A DNA stretch of 64,000 nucleotides from Candidatus Faeciplasma pullistercoris (GTDB taxonomy: Bacteria > Bacillota > Clostridia > Oscillospirales > Ruminococcaceae): NCBI GenBank assembly GCA_018715525.1, contig DVLL01000001.1:1-64000 (forward strand), in the 5' to 3' direction. The notes below the pieces were generated by a model, which saw nothing but the letters and a program-made list of their open reading frames with translations, searched no databases and had not been told where the DNA came from. The stretch's first letter is position 1, and every line of letters starts with the position of its first letter. The position numbers were made by a program, and so were the translations under genes. Of the stretch, positions 24,585 to 33,922 are shown piece after piece.

Positions 24585-24681
24585 GAATATGCATATGCAT
24601 ATTCATATGAGATATTTTCATACTGCAATTATACCTCGCGGTGACGCGGATGTACAGCCTTTAGTGTACAAATATTTGTAC
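24585..24681 (-). promoter_or_regulatory. recA promoter region with two perfect palindromes
   Basis: Minus-strand -10 TATAAT at 24628-24633 with a weak -35 (TGTACA, 17-nt spacer). GTACAAATATTTGTAC (24666-24681) is a perfect 16-bp palindrome just upstream of the -35, and GAATATGCATATGCATATTC (24585-24604) is a perfect 20-bp palindrome in the leader. Neither matches the classical CGAAC-N4-GTTCG SOS box, but both are placed as recA operators would be. Confidence 0.5.
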
Positions 24682-24699
24682 GGCTTGCGGCGAATACGG

Positions 24700-25560
24700 C
24701 TATTTTCCGGCTATTTTCGCTCTTCCCACAGCCACTCTGTCCTTGCCGGCTGCGTCTTTGAGCACCTTTATTTCGTCAAAGCCCGCGCCGGCGAGAATTT
24801 TTTTTAGATCATCCGCCTGCGACGCTCCGATTTCGTAAATTATATATCCTCCCGGCTTGAGAGAGTCATGCCACAGTACTGATATTGCCCTGTAGTAGTC
24901 TAACCCGTCCTGACCGCCGTAAAGCGCGGACCGGGGCTCGAAGCTTACCTCCCTCTGCATACACGCCATGTCGTCGCCTGACAGGTAGGGCGGGTTGCAG
25001 GTTATGATATCAAGACCGCGAAACTCTGCCGCAGAGCTCTCGGCCAAAGCGTCTATCATGTGCGGGATAACCCGGCTGCGATGCTTCAAGATGTTTTTTT
25101 CAAGGTAGGAATAAGCCTCGGGGTAAAGCTCTGCCGCGTGTACCTCGGCAAAGGGGATAAGCCTCGAGAGGGTTATCGGTATGCAGCCGGTGCCGCTGCA
25201 CAGATCGAGTATTTTGGGACTGTCCAAGCCCGAGCAGAGCCTTACCGCCTCGTCGATAAGCGTTTCGGTGTCCTGTCTGGGAATCAAAACGCCTTTTCCG
25301 ACAAGAAAATCCTCGCCGTAAAACTCCCACTCGCCGATTATATACTGAAGAGGCTCTCCCCCGAGCCTGCGCGAAAGCATTTGGCTGAGCTTAGCTTTCT
25401 CCTCATCAGACAAATCCCTGTCCAGTCTGCCGGCAAGCAGGTCAAGGTAAAAGCTTCGGGAAAATACAGTCTCGAAAATGACCCGTGCTTCAAAAAGATA
25501 ATCCTCGACGCCGGCGCTTTTGAGCGTCGCCGCCGCGGCGTCAAGCTCGGATTTTACCAT
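24700..25560 (-). CDS. prmC: Release factor glutamine methyltransferase
   Basis: 286 residues overlapping the DUF1385 gene by 7 nt. N-terminal helical domain, SAM-binding VLDLCSGTG-like motif (ILDLCSGTGCIPITL) and the diagnostic NPPY in DIITCNPPYLSGDD. It methylates the GGQ glutamine of peptide-chain release factors. In many Firmicutes it follows a DUF1385 gene as here. Confidence 0.93.
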   Translation of the reverse strand: MVKSELDAAAATLKSAGVEDYLFEARVIFETVFSRSFYLDLLAGRLDRDLSDEEKAKLSQMLSRRLGGEPLQYIIGEWEFYGEDFLVGKGVLIPRQDTETLIDEAVRLCSGLDSPKILDLCSGTGCIPITLSRLIPFAEVHAAELYPEAYSYLEKNILKHRSRVIPHMIDALAESSAAEFRGLDIITCNPPYLSGDDMACMQREVSFEPRSALYGGQDGLDYYRAISVLWHDSLKPGGYIIYEIGASQADDLKKILAGAGFDEIKVLKDAAGKDRVAVGRAKIAGK

Positions 25561-26519
25561 CTGTCCTGTTCCTTGTCCTCCGGGATGCAGGGAATGAACG
25601 CGGCGAGCGCGACCTCTATCTGACTGTCGTCCGGCTCGCGGGTAGTAAGCCTTTGTATCCAGAGACCGGGAGCAGAGATTATCTTTGTGATAATGTTGTC
25701 ATACTTGCCGTTGAGCTTGATTACCTCATAGGCTATCGAGACTATTATCGGCAGCACGCAGAGCTTGAGAAGCGCTCTGAGCCAGACCTGCTCCCAAGGG
25801 AGCATGAAGAGAGTATTCACTATTATAGAGATGAAAAGCACGAGGAAAATGAAGGAGGTGCCGCAGCGGGGGTGGAAGCGGGTGTGCTTTTTTACGTTCT
25901 CGACGGTGAGCTCGTCTCCCGCCTCATAGCAGGCTATGGTCTTATGCTCCGCTCCGTGGTATTCATAGGTTCTTCTTATGTCCTTCAGGAGGCTGGTGAG
26001 CCAGATGTAGAGTATGAATATGCCTATCTTGATGACTCCCTCGATGACATTTTTAAGTATATAGATGTCGTCAAGCCCGGGGAAGAGCATCGCAAGACCT
26101 CTTGTCGCCAGAGCGGGCAGGTATATGAACAGAGCCAGCGCCAAAGCTACGCCCAGCACTCCGGATATGAACATGACCGCGCTCATAAGCTTGTCGCCGA
26201 GCTTTTCCTCGAGCCATTTCTCAAGCTTCGAGGGGTTCTCGTTTTCCTCCTGGAGCGACTTGTCTGCCGACTTGGAGAGGCACTTGTAGCCGTCTATCAG
26301 GGTGGTGACGAAATTTACGGGACCTCTGACAAACGGCGTCTTCTGGTACCATTTCGCCTTCGGGAGCTTCCACTGCTCAAGGTCTATGCTTCCGTCGGGC
26401 AGCCTTACAGCCATCGCCTCGGTGTCAATGCCCCTCATCATTATTCCCTCGATAAGAGCCTGACCGCCTATTTTTGACTTGAATTTGCAGCCGCCCTTGC
26501 AGCTATTTTTATCTGACAT
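25554..26519 (-). CDS. DUF1385 (YqhQ-like) membrane protein
   Basis: 321 residues from ATG at 26519, best placed for the AAGGA site; two start codons lie within 9 nt upstream. Opening GGQALIEGIMMRG is the family signature. Several hydrophobic segments at ~115-260 (SAVMFISGVLGVALALALFIYL, IGIFILYIWLTSL, FIFLVLFISIIVNTLFML) predict a membrane protein, with HGAEHKTIACYEAGDELTVENV between them. The biochemical role is unknown; the family is conserved beside prmC/prfA in Clostridia. Confidence 0.88.
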   Translation of the reverse strand: MSDKNSCKGGCKFKSKIGGQALIEGIMMRGIDTEAMAVRLPDGSIDLEQWKLPKAKWYQKTPFVRGPVNFVTTLIDGYKCLSKSADKSLQEENENPSKLEKWLEEKLGDKLMSAVMFISGVLGVALALALFIYLPALATRGLAMLFPGLDDIYILKNVIEGVIKIGIFILYIWLTSLLKDIRRTYEYHGAEHKTIACYEAGDELTVENVKKHTRFHPRCGTSFIFLVLFISIIVNTLFMLPWEQVWLRALLKLCVLPIIVSIAYEVIKLNGKYDNIITKIISAPGLWIQRLTTREPDDSQIEVALAAFIPCIPEDKEQDRW

Positions 26520-26552
26520 TTGCATCAATCCTTCTTTCTAACGCTAAAGCGC

Positions 26553-27965
26553 TCAGCTTTCCGTCATTCCGGGGAGGGTGATCATTACCGTCGTGCCCTT
26601 GCCCAGAACGCTGTTTATAATAAGGCTTCCACCGTGCATTTCTACTATCTCGTTGGCGACAGCGAGTCCGATTCCGGAGCCGCGCCGCGTGTGATTAGCC
26701 TTATAGAACTTAGTTTTTACCTTTGGAAGATCGTCTGGGGATATGCCCACTCCGGTGTCCGAGACCAAAACCACGATGTCTCCCTTTTGCTCATACGCCT
26801 CCACCGATACCGTTCCGCCCGGGTTGGAGTACTTTACGGCGTTGTCTATAATGTTTATAAACACCTGTCTGAGCCTTGCCCTGTCGCCGTATACGAAGGG
26901 GAGCATCTGAGGCTCGTAGTACTTGAGCTCAAGCTCCAATGATTTTGCCCTCTCGGTATAGATAAGCACCGCCTCTCCCAGCTCGGCAAGTATGTCGCAG
27001 GTTTCCTTTCTGAGGGTAAACCGTCCGTCCTGAATCCTCGAGAAGTCAAGAAGCTCCTCTACCATTTCGGAAAGCCTCTGAGTCTCGCCGGTTATGACTC
27101 TCATCGCCTTCTGGACGGTTTCCGGGTCGTCCGGCATCTCAAGAGCGGTCTCGCTCCAGCCCTTTATCGCCGTGAGCGGGGTTCTGAGCTCGTGCGATAC
27201 CGAGGAAATGAACTCGTTTTTCACCTTGTCCGAGTTTTCAAGCTCGGTAGCCATGTAGTTTATCGCGTCGGCAAGCTCGCCTATCTCGTCCTCCTTGGTT
27301 TTTTCTATCCTCTCCCTGAAATCACCGGAGGCATAGTTGTGTGCTATCGAGCACATCTGACGCACCGGTATCACGATAGAGCGGACAAAGTACATTCCGG
27401 AGAAGAGCATCAAAAGCACTATGCCTAAAAGCACCGCAGACAGCATGATGCCAAGCCTGAGCAGCTGTCCTCTGACTCCGTCGAGCGAGGTCATAATCCT
27501 CATAGCGCTGTATTCCTCGACAGGCCCCGGGAGCATCACCGTGTATACCATGACGTGCTCTCCGCTTTTAAGCGTTGTCTCGCTGAGGCTTGTACCCGTC
27601 TCGGAGCTTTTTGCCGCCTCGTAGTCGCCGAGGTCCATCCATTCTGAGGGCTGAAAGCCGGAGCTGGTGAGAGTAGTGCTCCCGGACGAGCCGATAGTCA
27701 TCAGCTCGAATTTCTCCTTTTCGGGAAAGCTTTCGACAAGGCTCCTGACCTCTGCGCTGTAGCCGGCTGAGGACTGATAGTTTTTCAGCTCGGCGGATAT
27801 GCCTTCGAGAGTGGATACAAGGCTCTGACGGATTGCCGAGCTGTAGTAGTTGTCCGCGAGGATAAGAGCTAATATCTCCACCACAATCAGCACCGCTACT
27901 ACTATGCCCATCGAGTTTATAAGCCACCGCCTGGTTATGCTCTGCTTTTTGAATAGATCAAGCAT
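26553..27965 (-). CDS. Sensor histidine kinase
   Basis: 470 residues: N-terminal membrane segment (~12-35), extracytoplasmic sensor (~36-165), second membrane segment (~167-190), HAMP (~192-245), HisKA with FISSVSHELRTPLTAIKGW, and HATPase with NIIDNAVKYSN, DTGVGI and GSGIGLAVA. It is a membrane-bound kinase that phosphorylates the adjacent OmpR-type regulator 15 nt upstream. The preceding lipoprotein may be part of the same signalling unit (inference from gene order). Confidence 0.93.
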   Translation of the reverse strand: MLDLFKKQSITRRWLINSMGIVVAVLIVVEILALILADNYYSSAIRQSLVSTLEGISAELKNYQSSAGYSAEVRSLVESFPEKEKFELMTIGSSGSTTLTSSGFQPSEWMDLGDYEAAKSSETGTSLSETTLKSGEHVMVYTVMLPGPVEEYSAMRIMTSLDGVRGQLLRLGIMLSAVLLGIVLLMLFSGMYFVRSIVIPVRQMCSIAHNYASGDFRERIEKTKEDEIGELADAINYMATELENSDKVKNEFISSVSHELRTPLTAIKGWSETALEMPDDPETVQKAMRVITGETQRLSEMVEELLDFSRIQDGRFTLRKETCDILAELGEAVLIYTERAKSLELELKYYEPQMLPFVYGDRARLRQVFINIIDNAVKYSNPGGTVSVEAYEQKGDIVVLVSDTGVGISPDDLPKVKTKFYKANHTRRGSGIGLAVANEIVEMHGGSLIINSVLGKGTTVMITLPGMTES

Positions 27966-27980
27966 CTATAACTCTCCCGG

Positions 27981-28682
27981 TCAGTCTCCGGAGTTCCATT
28001 TGTAGCCGTAGCCCCAGATAGTGATTATATACTTGGGGTTGGACGGCTCGTCCTCTATCTTCATTCTGATCCTTCTTATGTTTACATCGACTATCTTTTC
28101 CTCGCCGTAGTAGCTTTCGCCCCAGATATGCCTGAGGATACTCACCCTGTCGAGCGCGGTGTTCTGGTTCTTAAGAAAATACTCCATTATCTGGTATTCC
28201 ACCTGCGTCAGGTCTATAGGAACGCCGTTTTTTGTCACCACTCTGCTCTTGAAGTTGATGGTGAACGGTCCCGAGCTGGCGACATTCTGTTTGTCGGCTT
28301 TTGAGTCCACAAGGCTCACCCTGCGGCAGATGGCGTCCACCCTTGCTATAAGCTCGGATATCGAAAACGGCTTGGTGATATAGTCGTCCGCGCCAATCAT
28401 CAGGGAGGATACCTTGTCCATTTCCTGAGACTTGGCGCTCAGCATTATTATGCCTATATTATCGCTTCTTTCCCTAAGCTGGCGGCAGACCGCGAACCCG
28501 TCGATACCCGGCATCATTATGTCCAGAAGAACGGCGTCAAAGGCTCCGTCGGCGTCGTCAAACGCCTTTATTGCGTCCTCGCCGCAGCTTACGTCGACAA
28601 CATCATAGCCGCTTCTTTTGAGGTTGAGAACAACGAACTCCCTTATGGAGTCCTCGTCCTCGCAAACAAGTATACGCTTCAT
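27981..28682 (-). CDS. OmpR-family response regulator
   Basis: 233 residues. Receiver domain ~1-118 with acidic pocket (CEDED), phospho-acceptor Asp in VLLDIMMPGIDG, and conserved Lys in YITKPFS. Winged-helix output ~130-230 (LTQVEYQIMEYFLKNQNTALDRVSILRHIWG). Partner of the histidine kinase downstream. Confidence 0.95.
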   Translation of the reverse strand: MKRILVCEDEDSIREFVVLNLKRSGYDVVDVSCGEDAIKAFDDADGAFDAVLLDIMMPGIDGFAVCRQLRERSDNIGIIMLSAKSQEMDKVSSLMIGADDYITKPFSISELIARVDAICRRVSLVDSKADKQNVASSGPFTINFKSRVVTKNGVPIDLTQVEYQIMEYFLKNQNTALDRVSILRHIWGESYYGEEKIVDVNIRRIRMKIEDEPSNPKYIITIWGYGYKWNSGD

Positions 28683-28694
28683 CCTTTTTCCCCC

Positions 28695-30017
28695 TTACGG
28701 TGAAATATAGTAAAGATTGCTGGTTATCTCATCCTGAGTCAGGAGCAAGGGCTCGCTTTCGTCTGCGATGCTCTTGATCATGTATATGACGAAGTCGTTT
28801 TCCATTACCGCTTCGTAGCCATTATTTTCGTAGAGCCTTTTGTTTTGCGGATCTATCGCGGCGATGCTCAAAAGCATTTCCATGCTGTCAAGCCCGGAAG
28901 CGGTGTAATCATACTTGAGGAAGGTGACCTCGTTAGTGTCCGGGTTGGTCTTTACCGTGACAAAGTTCTGCCATCTGCTCGGCAGCTTGAATACGAAGCC
29001 GCCCGAAAGGCTGAAGTAGCTTTCCGCCTCTACGACGAAATCACGTGCCTCGCCGTCATAGCTCAGCCACCTTGTGACATACTCCAAGTTTTGCATGGTC
29101 AGGGCGGAATAGCCTAAAAACGGACTTATAACAGGTATTTCAATCACCCCGTCGCCGTCGTAGTCTGCCGACAGGTAGTCTGACGGTCTGCCTGTTGAGA
29201 ACATCAGGTTCTGGTTATCGGAGGTGGGGCAGACTATACCCTCGTCGTCAAGCCATACAACCTCGGTGAAGGCTATCGAATTTTCGTTGACTGCGTCAAT
29301 AAACAGGGCGTTCACATCTCCCCAGAGCCTGCCGAAGCGGCAGCCGGCTATTTGGGAGGCGGATACGCTGAGCGTTCTTTCCTTTGTCGCATAGTCAAGA
29401 CCGTCAAGAGTCTTTATCACGTTGACTGACGCCGATGTCCCGGTTTTTTTGACTATCACCGTTTCATCGGCTCCGCAGCCGTCAAGGTCGAGTCTGAGCA
29501 GCTCGGAGTAGGTGCCCTTGTATATCGCGGAGAGGGTGCCGCCGGTGTAGCGATAGATGCAGACCTTCTTGTCCTCATACGCCTGCGCGCCGAAGCCTAT
29601 AATGATGTCCACCGCCTCGTCGTAGTCGGCAAGAAAAACGGAGTCGATATAGTTCCCGCTTCCGGCAAGCTCATACATGGCGTACCATCTGCCGCTCTCA
29701 TCCATATCAAGCACGGACACGCGCACGACCTGATCCGATGTCTGTGAGGAAATGGTGTAAAACGCCAAAGCCTCGTCTTCTCCGTCGGCATCAAGATCTG
29801 TTATAATGAACGCGGAGCGGTAATCTCCGGAGCGAGGGTAAGCCGGCGTGACAGACTGTCCCACGCTGTCGATAAGCGCCTGATGTATTGCCGCCTGCTC
29901 GTCCGCGATGCTCGGCGCAGATAGCAGATTGCCGACAGAAAAGCTCAGCGCATCGCAGCCCGACATCGTCAGCGCTGTGCAGATGCAGGTGAGCATAGCT
30001 ATTATCAGTTTTTTCAA
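28695..30017 (-). CDS. Predicted lipoprotein co-transcribed with the two-component system
   Basis: 440 residues from TTG at 30017, chosen because GGAGG lies 5 nt before it and because the resulting N-terminus (KKLIIAMLTCICTALTMSGC) is a clean lipoprotein signal with lipobox LTMSGC. The mature protein has repeated short D-x-D-x-D-G-x-x-E stretches (TDLDADGEDEALAFY, LDLDGCGADETVIV, ADYDGDGVIEIPVI), like FG-GAP/VCBS calcium-binding propeller repeats. It probably sits on the outer face of the membrane. The response regulator begins 12 nt downstream, so it may sense or tune that pathway (inference). Confidence 0.82.
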   Translation of the reverse strand: MKKLIIAMLTCICTALTMSGCDALSFSVGNLLSAPSIADEQAAIHQALIDSVGQSVTPAYPRSGDYRSAFIITDLDADGEDEALAFYTISSQTSDQVVRVSVLDMDESGRWYAMYELAGSGNYIDSVFLADYDEAVDIIIGFGAQAYEDKKVCIYRYTGGTLSAIYKGTYSELLRLDLDGCGADETVIVKKTGTSASVNVIKTLDGLDYATKERTLSVSASQIAGCRFGRLWGDVNALFIDAVNENSIAFTEVVWLDDEGIVCPTSDNQNLMFSTGRPSDYLSADYDGDGVIEIPVISPFLGYSALTMQNLEYVTRWLSYDGEARDFVVEAESYFSLSGGFVFKLPSRWQNFVTVKTNPDTNEVTFLKYDYTASGLDSMEMLLSIAAIDPQNKRLYENNGYEAVMENDFVIYMIKSIADESEPLLLTQDEITSNLYYISP

Positions 30018-30145
30018 GGCTTCCTCCATATTGAGATCGGCGTGGCTGATAATACCACGCACACGGTTCTGTTTAGAACAAAAAGAGCTGAACAGCCTCG
30101 CGGGCTGCGTAGGCTGAGTCTGAAAATAAAAAAGTATAACAGACT

Positions 30146-30178
30146 CCCATAGAGGCATGGAAAATCTGCCTCTATGGG
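30146..30178. promoter_or_regulatory. Perfect 12-bp hairpin at the lipoprotein transcript start
   Basis: CCCATAGAGGCA (30146-30157) and TGCCTCTATGGG (30167-30178) with a 9-nt loop. It lies immediately after the minus-strand promoter, so the mRNA would begin with this hairpin; it may stabilise the 5' end or act as an operator. No adjacent U-run. Confidence 0.6.
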
Positions 30179-30182
30179 CTCT

Positions 30183-30211
30183 ATTATACTACGCATTCAA
30201 TATTCTTGCAA
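30183..30211 (-). promoter_or_regulatory. Promoter of the lipoprotein / two-component operon
   Basis: Minus strand TTGCAA, 17-nt spacer, TATAAT, downstream of the citrate synthase gene. Confidence 0.65.
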
Positions 30212-30237
30212 GTAAATTTAGCGTATTTGGGGTGAAA

Positions 30238-31596
30238 TCAGGATCTGTCAGCCAGATCCACATACTCGCGCTGGCTTCTTATAGCCTTGTATGCGGGACG
30301 GATGATCCTTGAGCAGGTCATCTTCTCCTCAAATCTGTGCGCGCACCAGCCTGCCATTCTGGAAACAGCGAAGAGCGCGGTGGCAAGCTCCTCCGGGATG
30401 CTGAGCATTCTGTAGCAAAGACCGGAGTACATGTCTACATTGGCGCAAAGCGCCTTTTCGTTTCCTGTGACCTCCTTGAAGACTATGGGTGAAAGCCTTT
30501 CTATGCTGTTAAGGAGCTCAAACTGCGCCTCGTACTCGGTACCCTTTGCCATTTCAAACGCGGTCTTCTTGAGTATGACCGCTCTCGGATCGGAGAGGGT
30601 GTATACCGCGTGACCCATGCCGTAGATCAGGCCGGCGCGGTCCGAGGCTTCCTTGGCGAGTATTTTTTTAAGCATGTCGCATATCTCTCCGTCGTCCGAC
30701 CAGTTGCGCACGTTCGCCTTGATGTAATCGAGCTGCTCGAGCACCTTGAGGTTCGCGCCGCCGTGTCTGGGACCCTTTAGCGAGCCTACCGCGGCGGAAT
30801 ATGCGGAATATGGGTCCGTTCCGGAGGATGTGAGAACTCGGCAGGTGAAGGTGGAGTTGTTTCCGCCTCCGTGCTCGGCGTGGAGCATGAGTATGAGGTC
30901 GAGAAGCTTCGCCTCTTCATAGGTATACGCTCTGTCAGGTCTGAGAAGCGAGAGTATGGTCTCGGCTGTCGATTCCTCGGGACGGAGCTGATGCATATAC
31001 ATGCTCATGTTGTCATAGAATCTGCGCTTTACCTGATAGGCGTCAGCCATGATTACAGGTAATTTTGCGAGAATGGATACGGCGGTGTACAGCTCCTGCT
31101 CGGGGGTTCTCGCCTCCGGGTTTTCCGCGTAGGAGTAGAGCGCGAGGATAGATCTTGCCAGCTTGTTCATTATGTTTTTCGAGGGCGCCTTGAGTATCAT
31201 GTCCTCAAAGAAGCCTGCGGGGAGCTCGCGGTTCTGGGCTAAAATGCGGTTGAAGCCGGCAAGCTCGTGCAGAGAGGGAAGCTTGCCCATGAGAAGAAGG
31301 TACGCCACCTCTTCATAGCCGAACCTATCCGAGCTTTCCACACCGTTTACGAGGTCGTAGATGCTGTAGCCCCTGAAGTAGAGCTCTCCGTCGATATTCT
31401 GCTTTTCTCCCTCGTTCATGATGTAGCCGTGTACGTTGCATATATTTGTAAGTCCGGCAAGGACTCCCGTTCCGTCGGCGTTCCTGAGTCCGCGCTTTAC
31501 ATCATATCTTTGATAAAATTTCGGGTCGATGGTGTTGCTCTGCAAAAATTCCTCTCTGATTTCGTTTCGAATATTGTCGTCGATGTTAAGTTTCAC
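30238..31596 (-). CDS. gltA: Citrate synthase
   Basis: 452 residues from GTG at 31596 (GAGGA upstream). Citrate synthase motifs: DGELYFRGYSIYDLV, the His region LMLHAEHGGGNNSTFTCRV, SLKGPRHGGAN, and GMGHAVYTLSDPRA with the catalytic His; Asp in ALCANVDMYSGLCY. It condenses oxaloacetate and acetyl-CoA. The N-terminal ~45-residue extension is common in clostridial forms. In an anaerobe it most likely supplies 2-oxoglutarate for glutamate rather than a full cycle (inference). Confidence 0.93.
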   Translation of the reverse strand: MKLNIDDNIRNEIREEFLQSNTIDPKFYQRYDVKRGLRNADGTGVLAGLTNICNVHGYIMNEGEKQNIDGELYFRGYSIYDLVNGVESSDRFGYEEVAYLLLMGKLPSLHELAGFNRILAQNRELPAGFFEDMILKAPSKNIMNKLARSILALYSYAENPEARTPEQELYTAVSILAKLPVIMADAYQVKRRFYDNMSMYMHQLRPEESTAETILSLLRPDRAYTYEEAKLLDLILMLHAEHGGGNNSTFTCRVLTSSGTDPYSAYSAAVGSLKGPRHGGANLKVLEQLDYIKANVRNWSDDGEICDMLKKILAKEASDRAGLIYGMGHAVYTLSDPRAVILKKTAFEMAKGTEYEAQFELLNSIERLSPIVFKEVTGNEKALCANVDMYSGLCYRMLSIPEELATALFAVSRMAGWCAHRFEEKMTCSRIIRPAYKAIRSQREYVDLADRS

Positions 31597-31632
31597 GGCG
31601 CAGTCCTCGCTTTTTTGGTGGTATTTCCTTTC

Positions 31633-31661
31633 ATTTTAACACCTTGCCGCAGATATGTCAA
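31633..31661 (-). promoter_or_regulatory. Promoter of citrate synthase gene
   Basis: Minus strand TTGACA, 17-nt spacer, TAAAAT, 36 nt before the GTG. The remaining DNA to 31789 shows no further gene. Confidence 0.75.
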
Positions 31662-31789
31662 CCAATAGCGATAATAAAATGAATCACATTTACCTTTACT
31701 ATTCAAATATTTCAGAATACAGCCCCCAAGTGCCGCAAATAACGGCGGAATATTGCAGGAGAACCGAGGCTGCAAATTCATTTTTGCTT

Positions 31790-33790
31790 TTAGCTCTGAT
31801 TCTCCCCATTCGTAATTATGTAGTAGGTATAGAAATTGTAGATGTTAAGCTCCGGGCAGTCGTAACGCTTCGCCCTGTTGTTCCATATTATAAACGGGTC
31901 GTAATATCCCCATGTGTTCATCGCAGGGGTGATCTCGGAGACGTCTTTTATAAGCTGCTGCTCTCTTGAGAGGGGTATGCCGGCGTATTCAAGGGTCTTG
32001 ATGCCAAGGAAGTTCGGGCTGACTATCCCGAGATCGTTTTTGGTTTCGCCGGTGTCATAATTAGACCAGATCAGGAACGGAGTCTGGTACCTTGTAAGAT
32101 AGCTGTTTACAAAGGTATCCCTGTTGGGAGCTATTTTGTCGAACAGCTCCTCCTCAAGACTCGGCTGGTGATCTCCGAAAAAGACTATGAGCGTCTTTTC
32201 GTCCACTCCCTCAAAGTACTCTATCAGCTCGCCCAAGGCCTCGTCGGAGAGCTTCATCAGGCTCAAAAACTGCTCTGCCCGCGGATAATTTCCCTCCGGA
32301 TCGGTTATCCTGACGTCGTTGACAAAGTCGCCGCCGTCATACTCGTAGCCTGAGTGGTTTTGTATCGTGACGCCGAAGATGAATATTCTGTCAGAAGATC
32401 TGTTCTCGAACTCTTCTATTACCCTGTCGTAGAAATAGCTGTCGCTTATAAAGTTTCTCACATACTCTACATCGCTGCCGAAGCCTTTCTCGAAGAGGCT
32501 TTCCGAGGTGAATCTTCCCTCGTCGGCGCTCATGTCCTCGCCGCTGACAAAGTCGTCAAATCCCATGAGGCTGTAGACCGAGTTGCGCTTCCAGCATATC
32601 TCGAAAAAGGGGTGCATGGCTACCGTCTCATAGCCGAACTCCTTGAGGTATGACGCCATCGAGGGAAGCTCCCGGGTGACATGCTGCATATAGGCGTAGC
32701 TGCCTGAGGGCATATTCATCATCGAGAGCCATGTAAGGTACTCGAACTCGGTGTTGCAGGTGCCTCCTCCGAGGGAGGATACCAAGAGCCTTCCGTGAGG
32801 AAACTCCCGGGCGAGGCGGTCATAATTTTCGAGGTAGTCCTTGTCCGTCTTTATTTTTCCGACAAAATCAAGGTCGGAAAAGCTTTCGTTCATTATGACT
32901 ATTATGTTTGGCAGCTCGCTTTCCGGTACGGACAGCTTATCGTCCTCGTACCTTTCAAGGTAGCTCTCAAGGACTTCCTCGGAGTAGCCGGCAGGCGGGT
33001 TGAACTCAGATTTTCTCAGGTTTATGTAAAAGCTTAGAACCACTCCGTTAAGCTGGTTCGCACCCTGCGGATCAAAGGCGGAGGTTACATAGCCGTCGTA
33101 ATCTATATCGAGTATGTACACCGCTCCTCCAAACGCTATAGCCAGCGAGCAGAGCACAGGGACTATCCTTTTCCACGCGGCTTTCAGGCTAAGCTTTGGC
33201 AGCCTCAGCTTAAGCTTGAGCGCCGCGGCGCAAAGAAGGGCGAACCCCGAGGTGCCTACAAGCAGCGGCAGGTCAAAATGCCACTGGTCGGGAGAGGTGA
33301 CGCTCATGGCGGTGTTGATAACGAGCAGGTCGGTGGGCACAAGCGGCGTGCTTCTTACAAGCAGGATTATCTGGTTTGCGGCGTGAAGAACAAAGCTGAC
33401 CGTGAACTCGGCTATCAGGGCAAGCTTCGCGGACTGGGTCACGCCGAAGATAAAGGACTGAAAAACGGCGTAAAACACAAGATTGTCAAAATATATTTTC
33501 GCCGGATAGAGCGGTGCGCCGACAAGAGCCCGCACCACCTCGAAGCATAAAACCGGAGCCGCCGCAAAAAATAACCACGAGAGCGCCTTTTCGGTCTTTT
33601 CGCCGAGACTGACGTCGGTGAGCATCACAAGGGCGGCGAGCGCCGTCGCTGACAGGTATTTAATGACGCCATTGATATCTATCGCCCCGTCGCTGAGGAA
33701 CGCGCCGAGATTGGCTGCTCCCAAAGCAAGCAGGGCAGCCAGACATAATATTGGTGCGGCAAGCCTTTTGCCGAATTTGAGCGTAATCAA
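31790..33790 (-). CDS. LTA-synthase-like membrane sulfatase-fold protein
   Basis: 666 residues from TTG at 33790, where AAGGCGG is well placed and the first membrane segment follows directly; the frame opens 18 codons earlier at another TTG without a ribosome site. About five hydrophobic segments in the first ~190 residues are followed by an extracellular alkaline-phosphatase/sulfatase domain: NIIVIMNESFSDLDFVG, Thr-containing GGGTCNTEFEYL (nucleophile region), FFGDHQPSLEEELF and a late GVTIQNHSGYEYDG. This matches LtaS-like phosphoglycerol transferases, which build lipoteichoic acid or modify membrane glycans outside the cell. The exact polymer cannot be told from sequence. Confidence 0.88.
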   Translation of the reverse strand: MITLKFGKRLAAPILCLAALLALGAANLGAFLSDGAIDINGVIKYLSATALAALVMLTDVSLGEKTEKALSWLFFAAAPVLCFEVVRALVGAPLYPAKIYFDNLVFYAVFQSFIFGVTQSAKLALIAEFTVSFVLHAANQIILLVRSTPLVPTDLLVINTAMSVTSPDQWHFDLPLLVGTSGFALLCAAALKLKLRLPKLSLKAAWKRIVPVLCSLAIAFGGAVYILDIDYDGYVTSAFDPQGANQLNGVVLSFYINLRKSEFNPPAGYSEEVLESYLERYEDDKLSVPESELPNIIVIMNESFSDLDFVGKIKTDKDYLENYDRLAREFPHGRLLVSSLGGGTCNTEFEYLTWLSMMNMPSGSYAYMQHVTRELPSMASYLKEFGYETVAMHPFFEICWKRNSVYSLMGFDDFVSGEDMSADEGRFTSESLFEKGFGSDVEYVRNFISDSYFYDRVIEEFENRSSDRIFIFGVTIQNHSGYEYDGGDFVNDVRITDPEGNYPRAEQFLSLMKLSDEALGELIEYFEGVDEKTLIVFFGDHQPSLEEELFDKIAPNRDTFVNSYLTRYQTPFLIWSNYDTGETKNDLGIVSPNFLGIKTLEYAGIPLSREQQLIKDVSEITPAMNTWGYYDPFIIWNNRAKRYDCPELNIYNFYTYYIITNGENQS

Positions 33791-33847
33791 AATTTCACCC
33801 GCCTTGTGAGTATTTAGGGCTTCGCGCGAAGCAAAAGTATGCAAAAG

Positions 33848-33876
33848 TTGACATAAAAGCGCCTACGGAGTATTAT
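33848..33876 (+). promoter_or_regulatory. Promoter of the YitT-family gene
   Basis: TTGACA, 17-nt spacer, TATTAT, about 47 nt before the start codon. Confidence 0.7.
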
Positions 33877-33922
33877 ACTATTATATATTGCTCATCATAA
33901 TTTTGCAAGGAGTAGCACCAAG

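Noticed and set aside
24666-24681. Classical LexA/SOS box before recA
   Set aside because: The palindrome lacks the GAAC-N4-GTTC core, so it is reported only as an unknown operator.
25653-26477. 274-codon plus-strand frame opposite the DUF1385 gene
   Set aside because: The minus-strand gene has the family signature and membrane segments; the opposite frame is a codon-bias shadow.
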